From Candidatus Pelagisphaera phototrophica (lineage in GTDB: Bacteria; Verrucomicrobiota; Verrucomicrobiia; Opitutales; Opitutaceae): a DNA stretch of 64,000 bases. Below are positions 41,259 to 50,278 of this stretch, in pieces. Below the pieces are notes generated by a model. That model was not told where the DNA came from. It saw nothing but the letters and a program-made list of their open reading frames with translations, and searched no databases. Position numbers and translations under genes: made by a program. Location of the stretch: assembly GCF_014529625.1 (NCBI RefSeq), contig NZ_CP076039.1:3782001-3846000 (forward strand), given 5' to 3'. Numbering within the stretch: position 1 is the first letter of the stretch; each line of letters opens with the position of its first letter.

Positions 41259-41885
41259 TTACTGGTGGGGTATGAACAGCGTTCGACCAACCTGCAAGTA
41301 TTTGGGGTGGGAAATCTCATTGGCATTTTGGATCCAATCCCTCGTCGAGCCAAATTTGGTGGCGATCCCGGAAATCGTGTCCCCACTACGCACCGTGTAG
41401 GTTGTTCCTGTCTTGGGGAAATTGTCGTGAAACGAAGTCAAAACATCCGGATCCGGTTTAACTTGTAGAGGAGGTAACCCACCGATGCTCTTTTTAACGC
41501 TATCCACGAAGCTCGTTATCTGTTCGGTTACCTGTAAAACGATCTCGCTTTTCATCTTTTCGTCCCTCAATTCCAATGAAGTAACCGCCTTGGCAATGGC
41601 TTGATTCAACTGCCCAACCGTCGCGAGCTGGCCCATGCTGCTGTCTATACGCGTCTCGTAAGTACCGACTTGCTGCCGAAGTTGATTGTTCTCTCTGCGC
41701 ATACTATCAACCTCGACTCGCATCGATCTAATCGATTCCTCTAGAATCCGAATATCTTCAACCAAGTTAGCCACTTGGTACGCCAAATTACTGGTCTGGG
41801 CGAAAACAGAGAAGTGTCCAAAAAGCAGACTTAGGAATCCAGCCCAGACAATTCGTGCTAGTTTGCCATTAACAATTCCGCCCAT
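41259..41885 (-). CDS. Secreted coiled-coil LysM protein
   Basis: The product is 208 aa from the ATG at 41885. A signal peptide (KLARIVWAGFLSLLFGHFSV, cleavage near FAQ) is followed by a coiled-coil region (EDIRILEESIRSMRVEVDSM, then RRENNQLRQQVGTYETR). One C-terminal LysM domain follows, with YTVRSGDTISGIATKFGSTR and YLQVGRTLFIPHQ, for peptidoglycan binding. It is 14 bp upstream of parB. The role is probably cell-wall or envelope organisation. An ATG 13 codons further upstream is possible but would spoil the signal peptide. Confidence 0.8.
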   Translation of the reverse strand: MGGIVNGKLARIVWAGFLSLLFGHFSVFAQTSNLAYQVANLVEDIRILEESIRSMRVEVDSMRRENNQLRQQVGTYETRIDSSMGQLATVGQLNQAIAKAVTSLELRDEKMKSEIVLQVTEQITSFVDSVKKSIGGLPPLQVKPDPDVLTSFHDNFPKTGTTYTVRSGDTISGIATKFGSTRDWIQNANEISHPKYLQVGRTLFIPHQ

Positions 41886-41963
41886 TTCGAAATGGTGGAA
41901 AAAATGAGTCCGGAAAACAAGCATCAACCCCTGTCTGAATGGGAAACAATTGTTAAGCTACCT

Positions 41964-42944
41964 TCAAAAATACTGCTTCGACACCAAACTTGCCATTTCC
42001 ACGGATTCCAGAACGGTCCCCACAGGCAGCTCAAAACCTCGAACAAAACTGGCCGCACCGAGCATTTTCCCACCAGGTCGCTGTAATTGCTTGAGGTACA
42101 ATGCGCCTGTCCCGCAGGCCACTGCCAAACCTTCCGCCTCCAAACTGATCACCTGACCCGCTGAAGCCTCAAGTTCTAGTGCACCGTGGTCGGCTAAGCC
42201 GACTTTTATAACCGAGTCGCCATATCTGAATCGAGTTCCTGGCCAGGGAAACAGAGCATTAACTCTCTTGGCAACTTCCTCCGCAGGGCGTCTAAAATCG
42301 AGTCCTCCATCTGCCTTAGTCAACTTTCGCACATAGGAGACCCTGTTTTCGTCCTGTGGATTTGGCATCGCACCGCCCGAAAAAACGAGGGGCAAACACC
42401 TTTCCAACAAAGGCAGGCAGGCTCGGGAAAGTTTGGTTTCCAAAGTCAAGGCCGTATCCAAATGTTCGATATTCACTTTTTCTACATCAAGAACGGGCCC
42501 TGCATCCATTTCTTTAACGACTTTCATGAAACTTACCCCCGTTTCTAGGTCACCAGAAGCAATAGCGGATTGAATGGGAGCAGCTCCACGATATCTAGGA
42601 AGTATCGAAGTATGCAAATTCCAAATTCCCAAAGGAGGTGTATCAATCAATACTTGGGGCAATAAGTGACCATAAGCCATAACAAGGATCGTATCTGCGT
42701 TGATCGCTTCGATTTCATACCTCACCGATTGATCCACACGATACGGTTGAAAAACGGGGACACCATTCTCCCGTGCCCACAATTTGATGGCATTAGCCTC
42801 TATCCGTTTTCCTCTCCCTCTAGGTTTATCAGGTTGGGTGTACACTGCTGACAGACCAATGCTTCCACAACTCCCGTCCAAAATCGCGTTCAACGCAGGA
42901 AGCGCTATTGAATCCGATCCCATGAATATTAGCTTTTGCCTCAT
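41964..42944 (-). CDS. fmt: Methionyl-tRNA formyltransferase
   Basis: The product is 326 aa. Fmt formylates initiator Met-tRNA using 10-formyl-tetrahydrofolate. It begins MRQKLIFMGSDSIALPALNA, has the catalytic segment GIWNLHTSILPRYRGAAPIQ with the conserved Asn and His, and ETGVSFMKVVKEMDAGPVLD. The C-terminal OB-like domain has FPWPGTRF. I set the start at 42944; the frame extends 11 codons upstream without similarity. No def gene is adjacent. It lies 59 bp downstream of der. Confidence 0.95.
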   Translation of the reverse strand: MRQKLIFMGSDSIALPALNAILDGSCGSIGLSAVYTQPDKPRGRGKRIEANAIKLWARENGVPVFQPYRVDQSVRYEIEAINADTILVMAYGHLLPQVLIDTPPLGIWNLHTSILPRYRGAAPIQSAIASGDLETGVSFMKVVKEMDAGPVLDVEKVNIEHLDTALTLETKLSRACLPLLERCLPLVFSGGAMPNPQDENRVSYVRKLTKADGGLDFRRPAEEVAKRVNALFPWPGTRFRYGDSVIKVGLADHGALELEASAGQVISLEAEGLAVACGTGALYLKQLQRPGGKMLGAASFVRGFELPVGTVLESVEMASLVSKQYF

Positions 42945-43003
42945 GCTTCTATTCAACCCGACCCTAATCCAAAACAACTCGTCAATCTATAAGTGAATTC
43001 CAC

Positions 43004-44416
43004 TTAATCAGTTTTCACATACGGATTCTTCTTGTTCACGAGATCAAATACTACAGGGCAACCCTCAAGTTTGAACGCATCAACTACCGCCGCTTGCATG
43101 TAGCGCTTGTAGGAATCGTTTAACTTTTTGGCCTGGTTGCAAAACACCTTTATCCGATAAGGGCGATTCGCGATATGTACTGCATAATATATACGAAAGC
43201 GACGACCGTCGACTTTTGGTGCCGGCATACGATCCGCTAATTTATAAAGCATACTATTCAATCTGCCCGTGGAAATCTTTTTTTCCGTACGCTTGTCCAT
43301 CTGGCGGGCATCGTAAAGCATCTTTTCAATGTCGATGTTTTCTAGAGCCGATACAAATCTTATGGGGGAACCCGGTGTAAAGAAAATCTCCCTACGAAGC
43401 CCTTTCTCGAAAGCCTTTCTAAATTCACTCTCGGTTTCAAACCCGTCTATTTCGCCCTTCTCCCAGGCCTCTAAAGCCAAATCCCATTTGTTGACCACAA
43501 TAACGATCGGCTTGTTGAGCTTAGATGCCTCGCCCGCAATCGCTTTGTCTTGATGGGTCGGACCTTCCTTCGCATCGAGCACCATAAATACAACGTCCAC
43601 ATCTCGAATCGCATCAAGAGAACGAACTCGTGAGAAATATTCCACCGATGAGCTGAGCTTGGTTTTCTTTCGAATTCCTGCGGTGTCGGTCATAATAAAA
43701 TGCCAGTCTTCACCACGCTTAGACCTCCAGGTGAAAGGCGTTTCAATGGAATCTCGAGTCGTGCCAGGAATGTCACTAACGATGAACCGCTCTGACTTGA
43801 CGAGACAATTGCTCAATGAGGACTTTCCTACATTTGGGCGACCAATAAAACAAACTCGAATCTTTTTCCGGCCATCGTCGACTTTGGGTTCGGGAGGTCC
43901 CGCGATTTCATCACGTTTCGCTAATACAAGAGAACGTAAACTCGAGATCCCCCTGTCATGCTCAGCCGAAACGAGGTACGGTTTGCCAAGGCCAAGCGAG
44001 AAGAACTCGTTTATCTCGATCTCTGTGTCTGCCTTATCGACTTTATTGACGACCAGTCCTACCGGTTTTTTATTCCGGCGCAGGATTTCCGCCATTTCCA
44101 AGTCCAGAGGAACCAGACCCTCTCGGCCGTCCACAACCATCAAAACGTAGTCCGCCGTATCGATCGAAAATGCGATCTGGCCTTCAACCGCATCAACCAG
44201 CCGCTCAGGTGTATCGCTCATCCCCGGCACTAGACCCATCCCCCCTGTATCCATCAACGAATAGCCGTCTTCATCAATATCGAAGGTCAAAATATCTCGG
44301 GTCACTCCCGGCATATCATGGACAATGGATACACGTCTCCCAATCATCCGGTTGAAAAGTCGGCTTTTACCAACATTCGGACGTCCGACGATCGCGACAG
44401 TAAAGTGTGATGACAT
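43004..44416 (-). CDS. der: Ribosome-associated GTPase Der (EngA)
   Basis: The product is 470 aa. Der has two tandem GTPase domains and a KH-like C-terminal domain and acts in 50S assembly. The first G1 motif is GRPNVGKSRLFN at residue 11 with switch GVTRDILTFDID and DTGGMGL; the second is GRPNVGKSSLSN near residue 195 with DTAGIRKKTKLS and NKWDLA. The KH-like region ends CPVVFDLVNKKNPYVKTD. Slightly longer than the usual 440-490 aa range average but within it. Confidence 0.96.
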   Translation of the reverse strand: MSSHFTVAIVGRPNVGKSRLFNRMIGRRVSIVHDMPGVTRDILTFDIDEDGYSLMDTGGMGLVPGMSDTPERLVDAVEGQIAFSIDTADYVLMVVDGREGLVPLDLEMAEILRRNKKPVGLVVNKVDKADTEIEINEFFSLGLGKPYLVSAEHDRGISSLRSLVLAKRDEIAGPPEPKVDDGRKKIRVCFIGRPNVGKSSLSNCLVKSERFIVSDIPGTTRDSIETPFTWRSKRGEDWHFIMTDTAGIRKKTKLSSSVEYFSRVRSLDAIRDVDVVFMVLDAKEGPTHQDKAIAGEASKLNKPIVIVVNKWDLALEAWEKGEIDGFETESEFRKAFEKGLRREIFFTPGSPIRFVSALENIDIEKMLYDARQMDKRTEKKISTGRLNSMLYKLADRMPAPKVDGRRFRIYYAVHIANRPYRIKVFCNQAKKLNDSYKRYMQAAVVDAFKLEGCPVVFDLVNKKNPYVKTD

Positions 44417-44484
44417 AATAGATATTCTATGTATACAAAGCAGCGAGTAGAGAATTCTACTGGTTGCTACCCTTGTTAAATTTT

Positions 44485-45690
44485 CTAGATCGAAGCGCTC
44501 GCTGCAACCGCTCTCTCAGCACCTAAAGACGCGACGAAGCGCTCGATTCGGTTGCAAGCTTCCAATAGGTCCTCATAGCCTGATGCAAAGCTGCAACGCG
44601 CAAATCCTTCCCCAAATTCGCCAAACGCACTCCCCGGAACCATGGCCACTTTCTCTTTTTCCAAAAGCTGCTTGGCGAATTCGACTGATGAAAGCCCCGT
44701 CGATTCGATGTTTGGGAAAGCGTAAAACGTCGCTTGAGGCAAATGACAAGTAAGCCCCATCTCATTGAATCTACGAACAACCAAATCTCGACGACGACGA
44801 TATTGTTGCTTCATTTTTTGAACACCGTCGTACCCATTTCGCAACGCCTCTACCGCCGCGTCTTGGGCGATTATGGACGCGCACATCATCGAGTACTGAT
44901 GCACCTTCATCATTGCTTCAATCAAAACCGCAGGAGCGCAAGCATAACCCAGGCGCCACCCGGTCATCGCCCAGGCCTTAGAGCAACCGTGAAGGAAAAT
45001 CGTTCGCTCCTTCATCCCCGGAAAATTCACTATGCTTACATGCTCACCGTCGTAGGTGAGTTCCGCATAAATCTCATCGCTGATTACAACAAGGTCTTTT
45101 TCCACCGCAAATCGGGCGATCTCTTCGAGTTCGTCCCGCTCAGCAACACCACCCGTCGGATTGCAAGGCAAGTTAATGATCAGGGCCTTGCATCCGGGCA
45201 CCCACGATTTTTTCACCTCCGCTGCCTTTATCGTAAAGGCGGACTCCGCGTCCGTCTTGATCGGAATACCAATCCCATGGGCCAGCATTACCGTCGGATG
45301 ATAAGACACAAAGCAGGGGTCCTGGTAGAGAACCTTGTCTCCCGGATTAAGGATGGCTCGCAACGCGATATCCATCGCTTCAGAAACACCAACGGTGACA
45401 ATAACTTCGCTCTTCGGATCGTATTTAATATTAAAATACTTATCTATATAATCCGAAATTGCCCGACGCAACTCGAGCGTCCCGAGATTTGACGTATAAA
45501 AAGTACGGCCCTTTTCAATCGAGTAAATCGCAGCCTCTCTGATATGCCAAGGTGTCGTAAAGTCAGGCTCGCCAATTCCAAGGGAAATGACGTCTTCCAT
45601 TCCCGCGACAAGCTCAAAGAAGTCTCGGATACCCGAACGAGGAAGTCCGGTGACATGATCGGCAACAAAACGGTTTTCTGAGTTTTCCAC
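44485..45690 (-). CDS. PLP-dependent class I/II aminotransferase
   Basis: The product is 401 aa of fold-type I. The PLP lysine is Lys238 in HGCSKAWAMTGWRLGY; upstream are ISLGIGEPDFTTPWHIREAA, INLPCNPTGG and VVISDEIYAELTYDG, and the C-terminal arginine region VAMVPGSAFGEFGEGFARCS. This pattern matches aspartate/alanine-type aminotransferases, but the substrate cannot be told. It is followed by der and preceded, after 89 bp, by an Lrp-family regulator on the same strand that may control it. Confidence 0.9.
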   Translation of the reverse strand: MENSENRFVADHVTGLPRSGIRDFFELVAGMEDVISLGIGEPDFTTPWHIREAAIYSIEKGRTFYTSNLGTLELRRAISDYIDKYFNIKYDPKSEVIVTVGVSEAMDIALRAILNPGDKVLYQDPCFVSYHPTVMLAHGIGIPIKTDAESAFTIKAAEVKKSWVPGCKALIINLPCNPTGGVAERDELEEIARFAVEKDLVVISDEIYAELTYDGEHVSIVNFPGMKERTIFLHGCSKAWAMTGWRLGYACAPAVLIEAMMKVHQYSMMCASIIAQDAAVEALRNGYDGVQKMKQQYRRRRDLVVRRFNEMGLTCHLPQATFYAFPNIESTGLSSVEFAKQLLEKEKVAMVPGSAFGEFGEGFARCSFASGYEDLLEACNRIERFVASLGAERAVAASASI

Positions 45691-45779
45691 GAATAAATTG
45701 AGTTTAAGCTAGGTCAAGGGCGACACCATGGATCGGAACCCCATGGGCTCATCCAAAGTTCTTCTGGCTAGCAACGGTT

Positions 45780-46262
45780 CTACGGCGAAACATCCAAGCG
45801 ATCCTTGTCCTCCTTGGGCTGCTCAATCAGGAAGCCTTGCTCTTTGTACCCTCTCAACATGAAATGCGTCGCCGTTGAAACAATCCCTTCAATCGTCGAT
45901 AGCCGTTCCGAAACAAACGAGGCCACTTTGTGGAGCGTAGATTGTCGCACGACTACGAGAAGATCATAGGATCCAGACATTAGGTAACAGGATTCCACTT
46001 CATCAAATCGAGCTATTCTTTGAGCCAAACGATTGAACCCGCCCTCTCTCTCTGGGGTAATTTTCACTTCAATCACCCCACGAACGGTCATTTCCGCATC
46101 TGCCTCTGGATTCAACACCGGGATCCAGCCCAGCAAAACGCCTTTTTCCTTCAATGTTGATAGCTGTTCCTTCAAAAGGTCTTCGGACATGCCAAGAATT
46201 TCAGCCATCTGGCTCTCGTTCAGACGCTCTCCTTCAGTAAGAAGCTTTAATACCTCGTTCAT
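45780..46262 (-). CDS. Lrp/AsnC-family transcriptional regulator
   Basis: The product is 160 aa from the ATG at 46262. The N-terminal winged helix-turn-helix (LNESQMAEILGMSEDLLKEQ) is followed by an Lrp-type ligand-sensing RAM domain (AEMTVRGVIEVKITPEREGG, then FDEVESCYLMSGSYDLLVVV). Lrp-family proteins typically sense an amino acid and regulate its metabolism. The neighbouring aminotransferase gene is the natural candidate target. A TTG four codons upstream is an unlikely start. Confidence 0.88.
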   Translation of the reverse strand: MNEVLKLLTEGERLNESQMAEILGMSEDLLKEQLSTLKEKGVLLGWIPVLNPEADAEMTVRGVIEVKITPEREGGFNRLAQRIARFDEVESCYLMSGSYDLLVVVRQSTLHKVASFVSERLSTIEGIVSTATHFMLRGYKEQGFLIEQPKEDKDRLDVSP

Positions 46263-46367
46263 GATGGCCGACAAAATGCACGCTCCTGAAATAATATCCA
46301 GCCGTAAATCGAATCACGCCCATCGAAAGCTTTACGCCTTGAAACAATCTTCCCAATATCTCCATCC

Positions 46368-47762
46368 ATGTTTGAAAGCCTAACCGACAAACTGTCTCAC
46401 GCCATGCGCCAACTTCGCGGTACGGCGAAGCTGAGCGAGGAAAATATGTCCGAAGCTCTGAAGGAGGTGCGCGCCGCCCTCCTTTCCGCCGACGTCCACT
46501 TCAAAGTCGCGCGGGAGTTTATTGAAACCGTTAAGGAAAAGTGCGTCGGACAAGAAGTCCTGAAGTCGGTTACTCCGAGCCAACAGATCATCAAGATCAT
46601 CAACGACGAGTTGGTTAGACTCTTAGGTGAGGGTGAAACGGAGCTGTCAACCAATCGGCCCCTCAAAATATTGATGGTGGGTCTGCAAGGAGGGGGAAAG
46701 ACAACCACCTCTGCCAAGATCGCGAAGTTTCTCAAAAAAGAGGGCTACAATCCTCTTTTAGTTGCCTGCGACATCTATCGTCCCGCTGCGATCGACCAGC
46801 TTGAATCCGTCGGTGAACAGATTGGCGTTCCTGTATTTTCAGATAGATCATCGCCCGACGTTCCTCTGATTGGCGAAAACGCGCTAAAGCAGAGCCAAAT
46901 TGAAGGACGTGACCTGATCATTTTCGATACCGCAGGACGGCTCCAAATTGACGCCCCACTGATCGAGGAAATCAAGGAACTCAAACGACGCATTCAACCC
47001 GACGAAGTCATTCTGGTCGCGGATGGAGCGATCGGTCAGGAAGCAATTAATGTGGCCGAGTCCTTCCACGAAGCAGTCGAGCTAACGGGGATCGCCATGA
47101 CAAAACTCGATGGAGACGCCCGGGGTGGCGCGGCTCTCTCGATGAAGCAAATCACCAACGTTCCGATCAAATTTGCAGGTACCGGCGAGAAGCTGGAGGA
47201 CTTCGATCTTTTCCATGCCGACCGGATGGCTTCACGGATTCTCGGGATGGGCGACGTGGTTTCGCTCGTCGAAAAGGCCCAAGAATCGATCGACGAGAAA
47301 GAGGCGGAGAGAATGGCCGGCCGCATGATGGCTGCCGATTTTAATTTCGAAGATATGCTCAACCAGTTCAGCCAAGTCAAAAAACTGGGCTCAATGCAGT
47401 CAATTATGGGAATGATGCCAGGTATGAGCGGAATGAAAATGGACGACAAAGCGGAAAATCAGATGAAGCAGTCCGAAGCGATCATTCTCTCCATGACGCT
47501 ACAAGAACGTCGCTCGCCTAATGTCCTCAACGCCAGCCGCCGCAATCGTATTGCCAAAGGTTCCGGAGTCAAAATCAGCCAGGTCAATCAGCTCATCAAG
47601 CAGCACATGCAGATGAAGAAGATGATGAAAAAGCTTAACGGGGGCGGGAAAATGAAGAAAATGATGAAGCAAATGAAAGCTCAAGGCATGGACCCTTCTC
47701 AAATGGCCGGTGGCGACCTGGGTAGTGGGCTGGGCGGCTTTAAAGGAAAGCTTCCTTTTTAA
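46368..47762 (+). CDS. ffh: Signal recognition particle protein Ffh (SRP54)
   Basis: The product is 464 aa. Ffh binds signal sequences and SRP RNA for co-translational targeting. The N domain (residues 1-85) is followed by the G domain with [10 protein letters not shown] at 105-114, [32 protein letters not shown] and [14 protein letters not shown]. The M domain is methionine-rich ([30 protein letters not shown]), giving the flexible signal-binding pocket. ffs (SRP RNA) is not in the window. The gene is divergent from the Lrp regulator, sharing a 105-bp intergenic space. Confidence 0.95.
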   Translation: MFESLTDKLSHAMRQLRGTAKLSEENMSEALKEVRAALLSADVHFKVAREFIETVKEKCVGQEVLKSVTPSQQIIKIINDELVRLLGEGETELSTNRPLKILMVGLQGGGKTTTSAKIAKFLKKEGYNPLLVACDIYRPAAIDQLESVGEQIGVPVFSDRSSPDVPLIGENALKQSQIEGRDLIIFDTAGRLQIDAPLIEEIKELKRRIQPDEVILVADGAIGQEAINVAESFHEAVELTGIAMTKLDGDARGGAALSMKQITNVPIKFAGTGEKLEDFDLFHADRMASRILGMGDVVSLVEKAQESIDEKEAERMAGRMMAADFNFEDMLNQFSQVKKLGSMQSIMGMMPGMSGMKMDDKAENQMKQSEAIILSMTLQERRSPNVLNASRRNRIAKGSGVKISQVNQLIKQHMQMKKMMKKLNGGGKMKKMMKQMKAQGMDPSQMAGGDLGSGLGGFKGKLPF

Positions 47763-47840
47763 AGGCAGCTCAACTGGTTCGGCTGAAACAAAAAGTTGGT
47801 AGAATAAAACCTGCTCTCTGCCTTCTACGCTATTTCGAAC

Positions 47841-48461
47841 CTATTTCTGGTTTTGCAGTGCCTCTAGTTCCTTCTGCTGCTTCTCCCTTTTGGCTCTGGA
47901 GCTCTGAAGCGAGCTAATCAGCTTATCAAAGGCTCCTGCGATCTGTCCGGCATTGAAATTCGCCGAACGTCCAGGATCTCCCGCGGAAACGGGCCGGTCA
48001 TACTGGCCTGACATGAACTCTTGGTCATTCCTCATCGTCACCATCATTTCGTGGGCCGCATCAGGATCAAGATCGGCGATTCTTTCGAGCCGGCGTCTTG
48101 GTTTAGGATCTAAGACTTCCATAAGTTCTCTCTGCAGCTTGATATCATCCCCGCCGACATTTAATGTCTTCAGTGTTACCAATTCCATCTCTTCCGAGTT
48201 TAGATGAGCGGGCAGACCCTCACTCATCTTCTCGTTTTGAGCTTTGGACTCCTTATAGAGTTTCTTGATCTCCGTTTCGTCGAAAATGGTCGTCCTGCTA
48301 ATCTTCACCTTGTCGATCGAAGCCGGCTCCGCCTTCTGCTCAGCATTGGCCTCTTGTATCTCCCCAATTCTTGGCTTGGCAGTTTCATCAGCTACACCCA
48401 GAGGGCTGACAGCGAGACTTAATCCTAAAGTAGTGAAAAACAGAAGTGATCGGGAGGTCAT
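47841..48461 (-). CDS. Hypothetical secreted protein
   Basis: The product is 206 aa. A signal peptide (RSLLFFTTLGLSLAVSPLGV, cleavage near residue 23) precedes a charged, mainly helical protein with no recognised domain. The C-terminal half has a coiled-coil-like stretch (SSLQSSRAKREKQQKELEAL). It is convergent with ffh. I cannot assign a function. It lies about 60 bp upstream of trpF on the same strand, without evident operon linkage. Confidence 0.5.
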   Translation of the reverse strand: MTSRSLLFFTTLGLSLAVSPLGVADETAKPRIGEIQEANAEQKAEPASIDKVKISRTTIFDETEIKKLYKESKAQNEKMSEGLPAHLNSEEMELVTLKTLNVGGDDIKLQRELMEVLDPKPRRRLERIADLDPDAAHEMMVTMRNDQEFMSGQYDRPVSAGDPGRSANFNAGQIAGAFDKLISSLQSSRAKREKQQKELEALQNQK

Positions 48462-48523
48462 AAGAAAAGAAGCTACTTTGACCCGTTACTCTAGCCCGTT
48501 TTGAGGCTATGGCGAAACAAAAA

Positions 48524-49171
48524 TCATGTGTTTTGCAGCATAATTCTGACCTGTTCCAACTTATTTAGATCCTTCAACCCGGGAGATTTCTCAACCCCAC
48601 TGTTCAAATCGACCTGCTTCGCTCCGGTTTTCTCAATGGCTTCGCGGACATTGCCCGGATTCAAGCCACCCGCCAGAACCCAATTCTTATCGGGGGACTT
48701 TCTCGACACTTGTTCGAAACCTTCCCAATCGCCAACTTTGCCTGTTCCGCCGAAAGCACCTTTCTGGTAGGTATCCCAAAGAAAGGTATTTGCGTAAGCT
48801 ATAAGGGTTTCATCAAATTCCTCCTCTGGACCCACTTTTTGGGCTAACCAAAGCTTTTCCGGAGTCACTTGCCTTGACCACTCCTCGATCTGCTGCCGAT
48901 AAGGCCCTGTTAATGGAAAGTGGATTTGATAGTAATCGAATCCTGCCTGCAGGAGAGCATTGAGCTGGTCCGCATCAGGTACAACCGTAACCGCCACTTT
49001 TGGCAAATCCGGTAATTCTGATTGAAACGTTTGGTACTCGTTCAAAGCGAGACATCGAGGCGACTTAGGATAGAAAATAAATCCAAGGAAGTCCGCTCCC
49101 ATTGCAGCCGCATTTTTCGCATCACTCAGTCGCGTCAAACCGCAAACTTTGATTTTTACAACTCCTACCAT
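48524..49171 (-). CDS. trpF: Phosphoribosylanthranilate isomerase
   Basis: The product is 215 aa from the ATG at 49171. TrpF isomerises PRA to CdRP in tryptophan synthesis. It has the N-terminal KVCGLTRLSDAKNAAAMGAD with the catalytic cysteine, GFIFYPKSPRCL, the central FDYYQIHF strand and LAGGLNPGNVREAIEKTGAK, then QVDLNSGVEKSPGLKD with the general-acid aspartate. It follows a DegT aminotransferase gene by 4 bp in an apparent operon. No other trp gene is near. Confidence 0.92.
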   Translation of the reverse strand: MVGVVKIKVCGLTRLSDAKNAAAMGADFLGFIFYPKSPRCLALNEYQTFQSELPDLPKVAVTVVPDADQLNALLQAGFDYYQIHFPLTGPYRQQIEEWSRQVTPEKLWLAQKVGPEEEFDETLIAYANTFLWDTYQKGAFGGTGKVGDWEGFEQVSRKSPDKNWVLAGGLNPGNVREAIEKTGAKQVDLNSGVEKSPGLKDLNKLEQVRIMLQNT

Positions 49172-49175
49172 CCGC

Positions 49176-50276
49176 TCAACCGACAAATTGGTTAATCTTC
49201 TCGATCACATAATCAACTTCCCCATCCTTTAATTCAGGAACGATTGGCAGACTCAGACAATTGCGAGCCAGATTCTCCGAAATAGGAAAATCTCCTTCTT
49301 TGTAACCTAAATAGGAAAAACAGGGCTGCAAATGCAACGGATAGGGGTACACGATATCGGTTCCAATTCCATTATCTGCTAGGTAGGTCTTCAATTGGTC
49401 ACGCTCCGGGTGCTGAATTGTGAACATGTGATACACCGACTCCCCCCACTCAACAACTGCCGGAAGCTTGATTCGGAGGTTTTTGATTTCCTTTCCATAG
49501 CGACTCGCAATCAGCTGCCGCCGCTTCGTTTTCTCCGCCAAACTCGGGAGCTTAACGTTTAGGGACGCCGCCTGCAACCCTTCCATCCGGTTGTTGTATC
49601 CAACGAAGTGATTCAGATAGCGTTCTTTAGAACCGTGGGCTCTCAACACTTCGATTTGGTCGAGTAATGCGGAGTCACCTGACGTCACACATCCCCCTTC
49701 GCCCAATCCACCGAGATTTTTAGTCGGATAAAAAGAAAACGCTCCCGCATCGCCAATCTCCCCTACGGGTCTTCCTCGGTAAGTTGCCAAATGAGCTTGG
49801 GCTGCGTCCTCGACTAACTTGATTCTTTTTGAACGCGCGATCTCCAATATGGGATCCATGTCAGCCGATTGACCAAACAAATGCGTCACAACAATCGCCC
49901 TAGTTTTGTCCGTAATAGCAGCCTCAATACGATTTGGATCCAATGTATACGACTCGGGATCGATATCCACAAAAACGGCTCGGGCTCCAACATATTGGGC
50001 GAACCATGCCGATGCGATAAAGGTAAACGCGGGAACAATAACCTCATCTCCTCGACCGATACCCATGGCACAAGCGATCAAATGCAGTGCTTCGGTCCCA
50101 CTGCCTAGACCCACGCAACGGGACACCCCTTGCGCTTTTCCGAATTCCAATTCGAATTGCGCGACATCCTTTCCAAGACAGAACCCACCATGCTCTATGG
50201 TGCTCGCAAATGCCTCCAAAAGCTCCGCTTTGATCGGATCGTGAGCCCGTTTGAGGTTAATAAAGGGTACTTTCAT
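49176..50276 (-). CDS. DegT/DnrJ/EryC1/StrS-family aminotransferase
   Basis: The product is 366 aa from the ATG at 50276. Fold-type I sugar aminotransferase: the PLP lysine is Lys186 in SFYPTKNLGGLGEGG, with FINLKRAHDPIKAELLEAF at the N-terminus, GLGSGTEALHLIACAMGI and LVEDAAQAHLATYRGRPVGE. Family members make amino sugars for polysaccharide or lipid; the substrate here is unknown. The start is 2 bp after the cobA-hemD stop. An in-frame TTG two codons upstream is less likely. Confidence 0.9.
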   Translation of the reverse strand: MKVPFINLKRAHDPIKAELLEAFASTIEHGGFCLGKDVAQFELEFGKAQGVSRCVGLGSGTEALHLIACAMGIGRGDEVIVPAFTFIASAWFAQYVGARAVFVDIDPESYTLDPNRIEAAITDKTRAIVVTHLFGQSADMDPILEIARSKRIKLVEDAAQAHLATYRGRPVGEIGDAGAFSFYPTKNLGGLGEGGCVTSGDSALLDQIEVLRAHGSKERYLNHFVGYNNRMEGLQAASLNVKLPSLAEKTKRRQLIASRYGKEIKNLRIKLPAVVEWGESVYHMFTIQHPERDQLKTYLADNGIGTDIVYPYPLHLQPCFSYLGYKEGDFPISENLARNCLSLPIVPELKDGEVDYVIEKINQFVG

Positions 50277-50278
50277 GT

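Noticed and set aside
47763-47840. Inverted AAGGCAG/CTGCCTT arms between ffh and the hypothetical gene
   Set aside because: Seven-base arms separated by a loop of nearly 50 bases; not a credible terminator.
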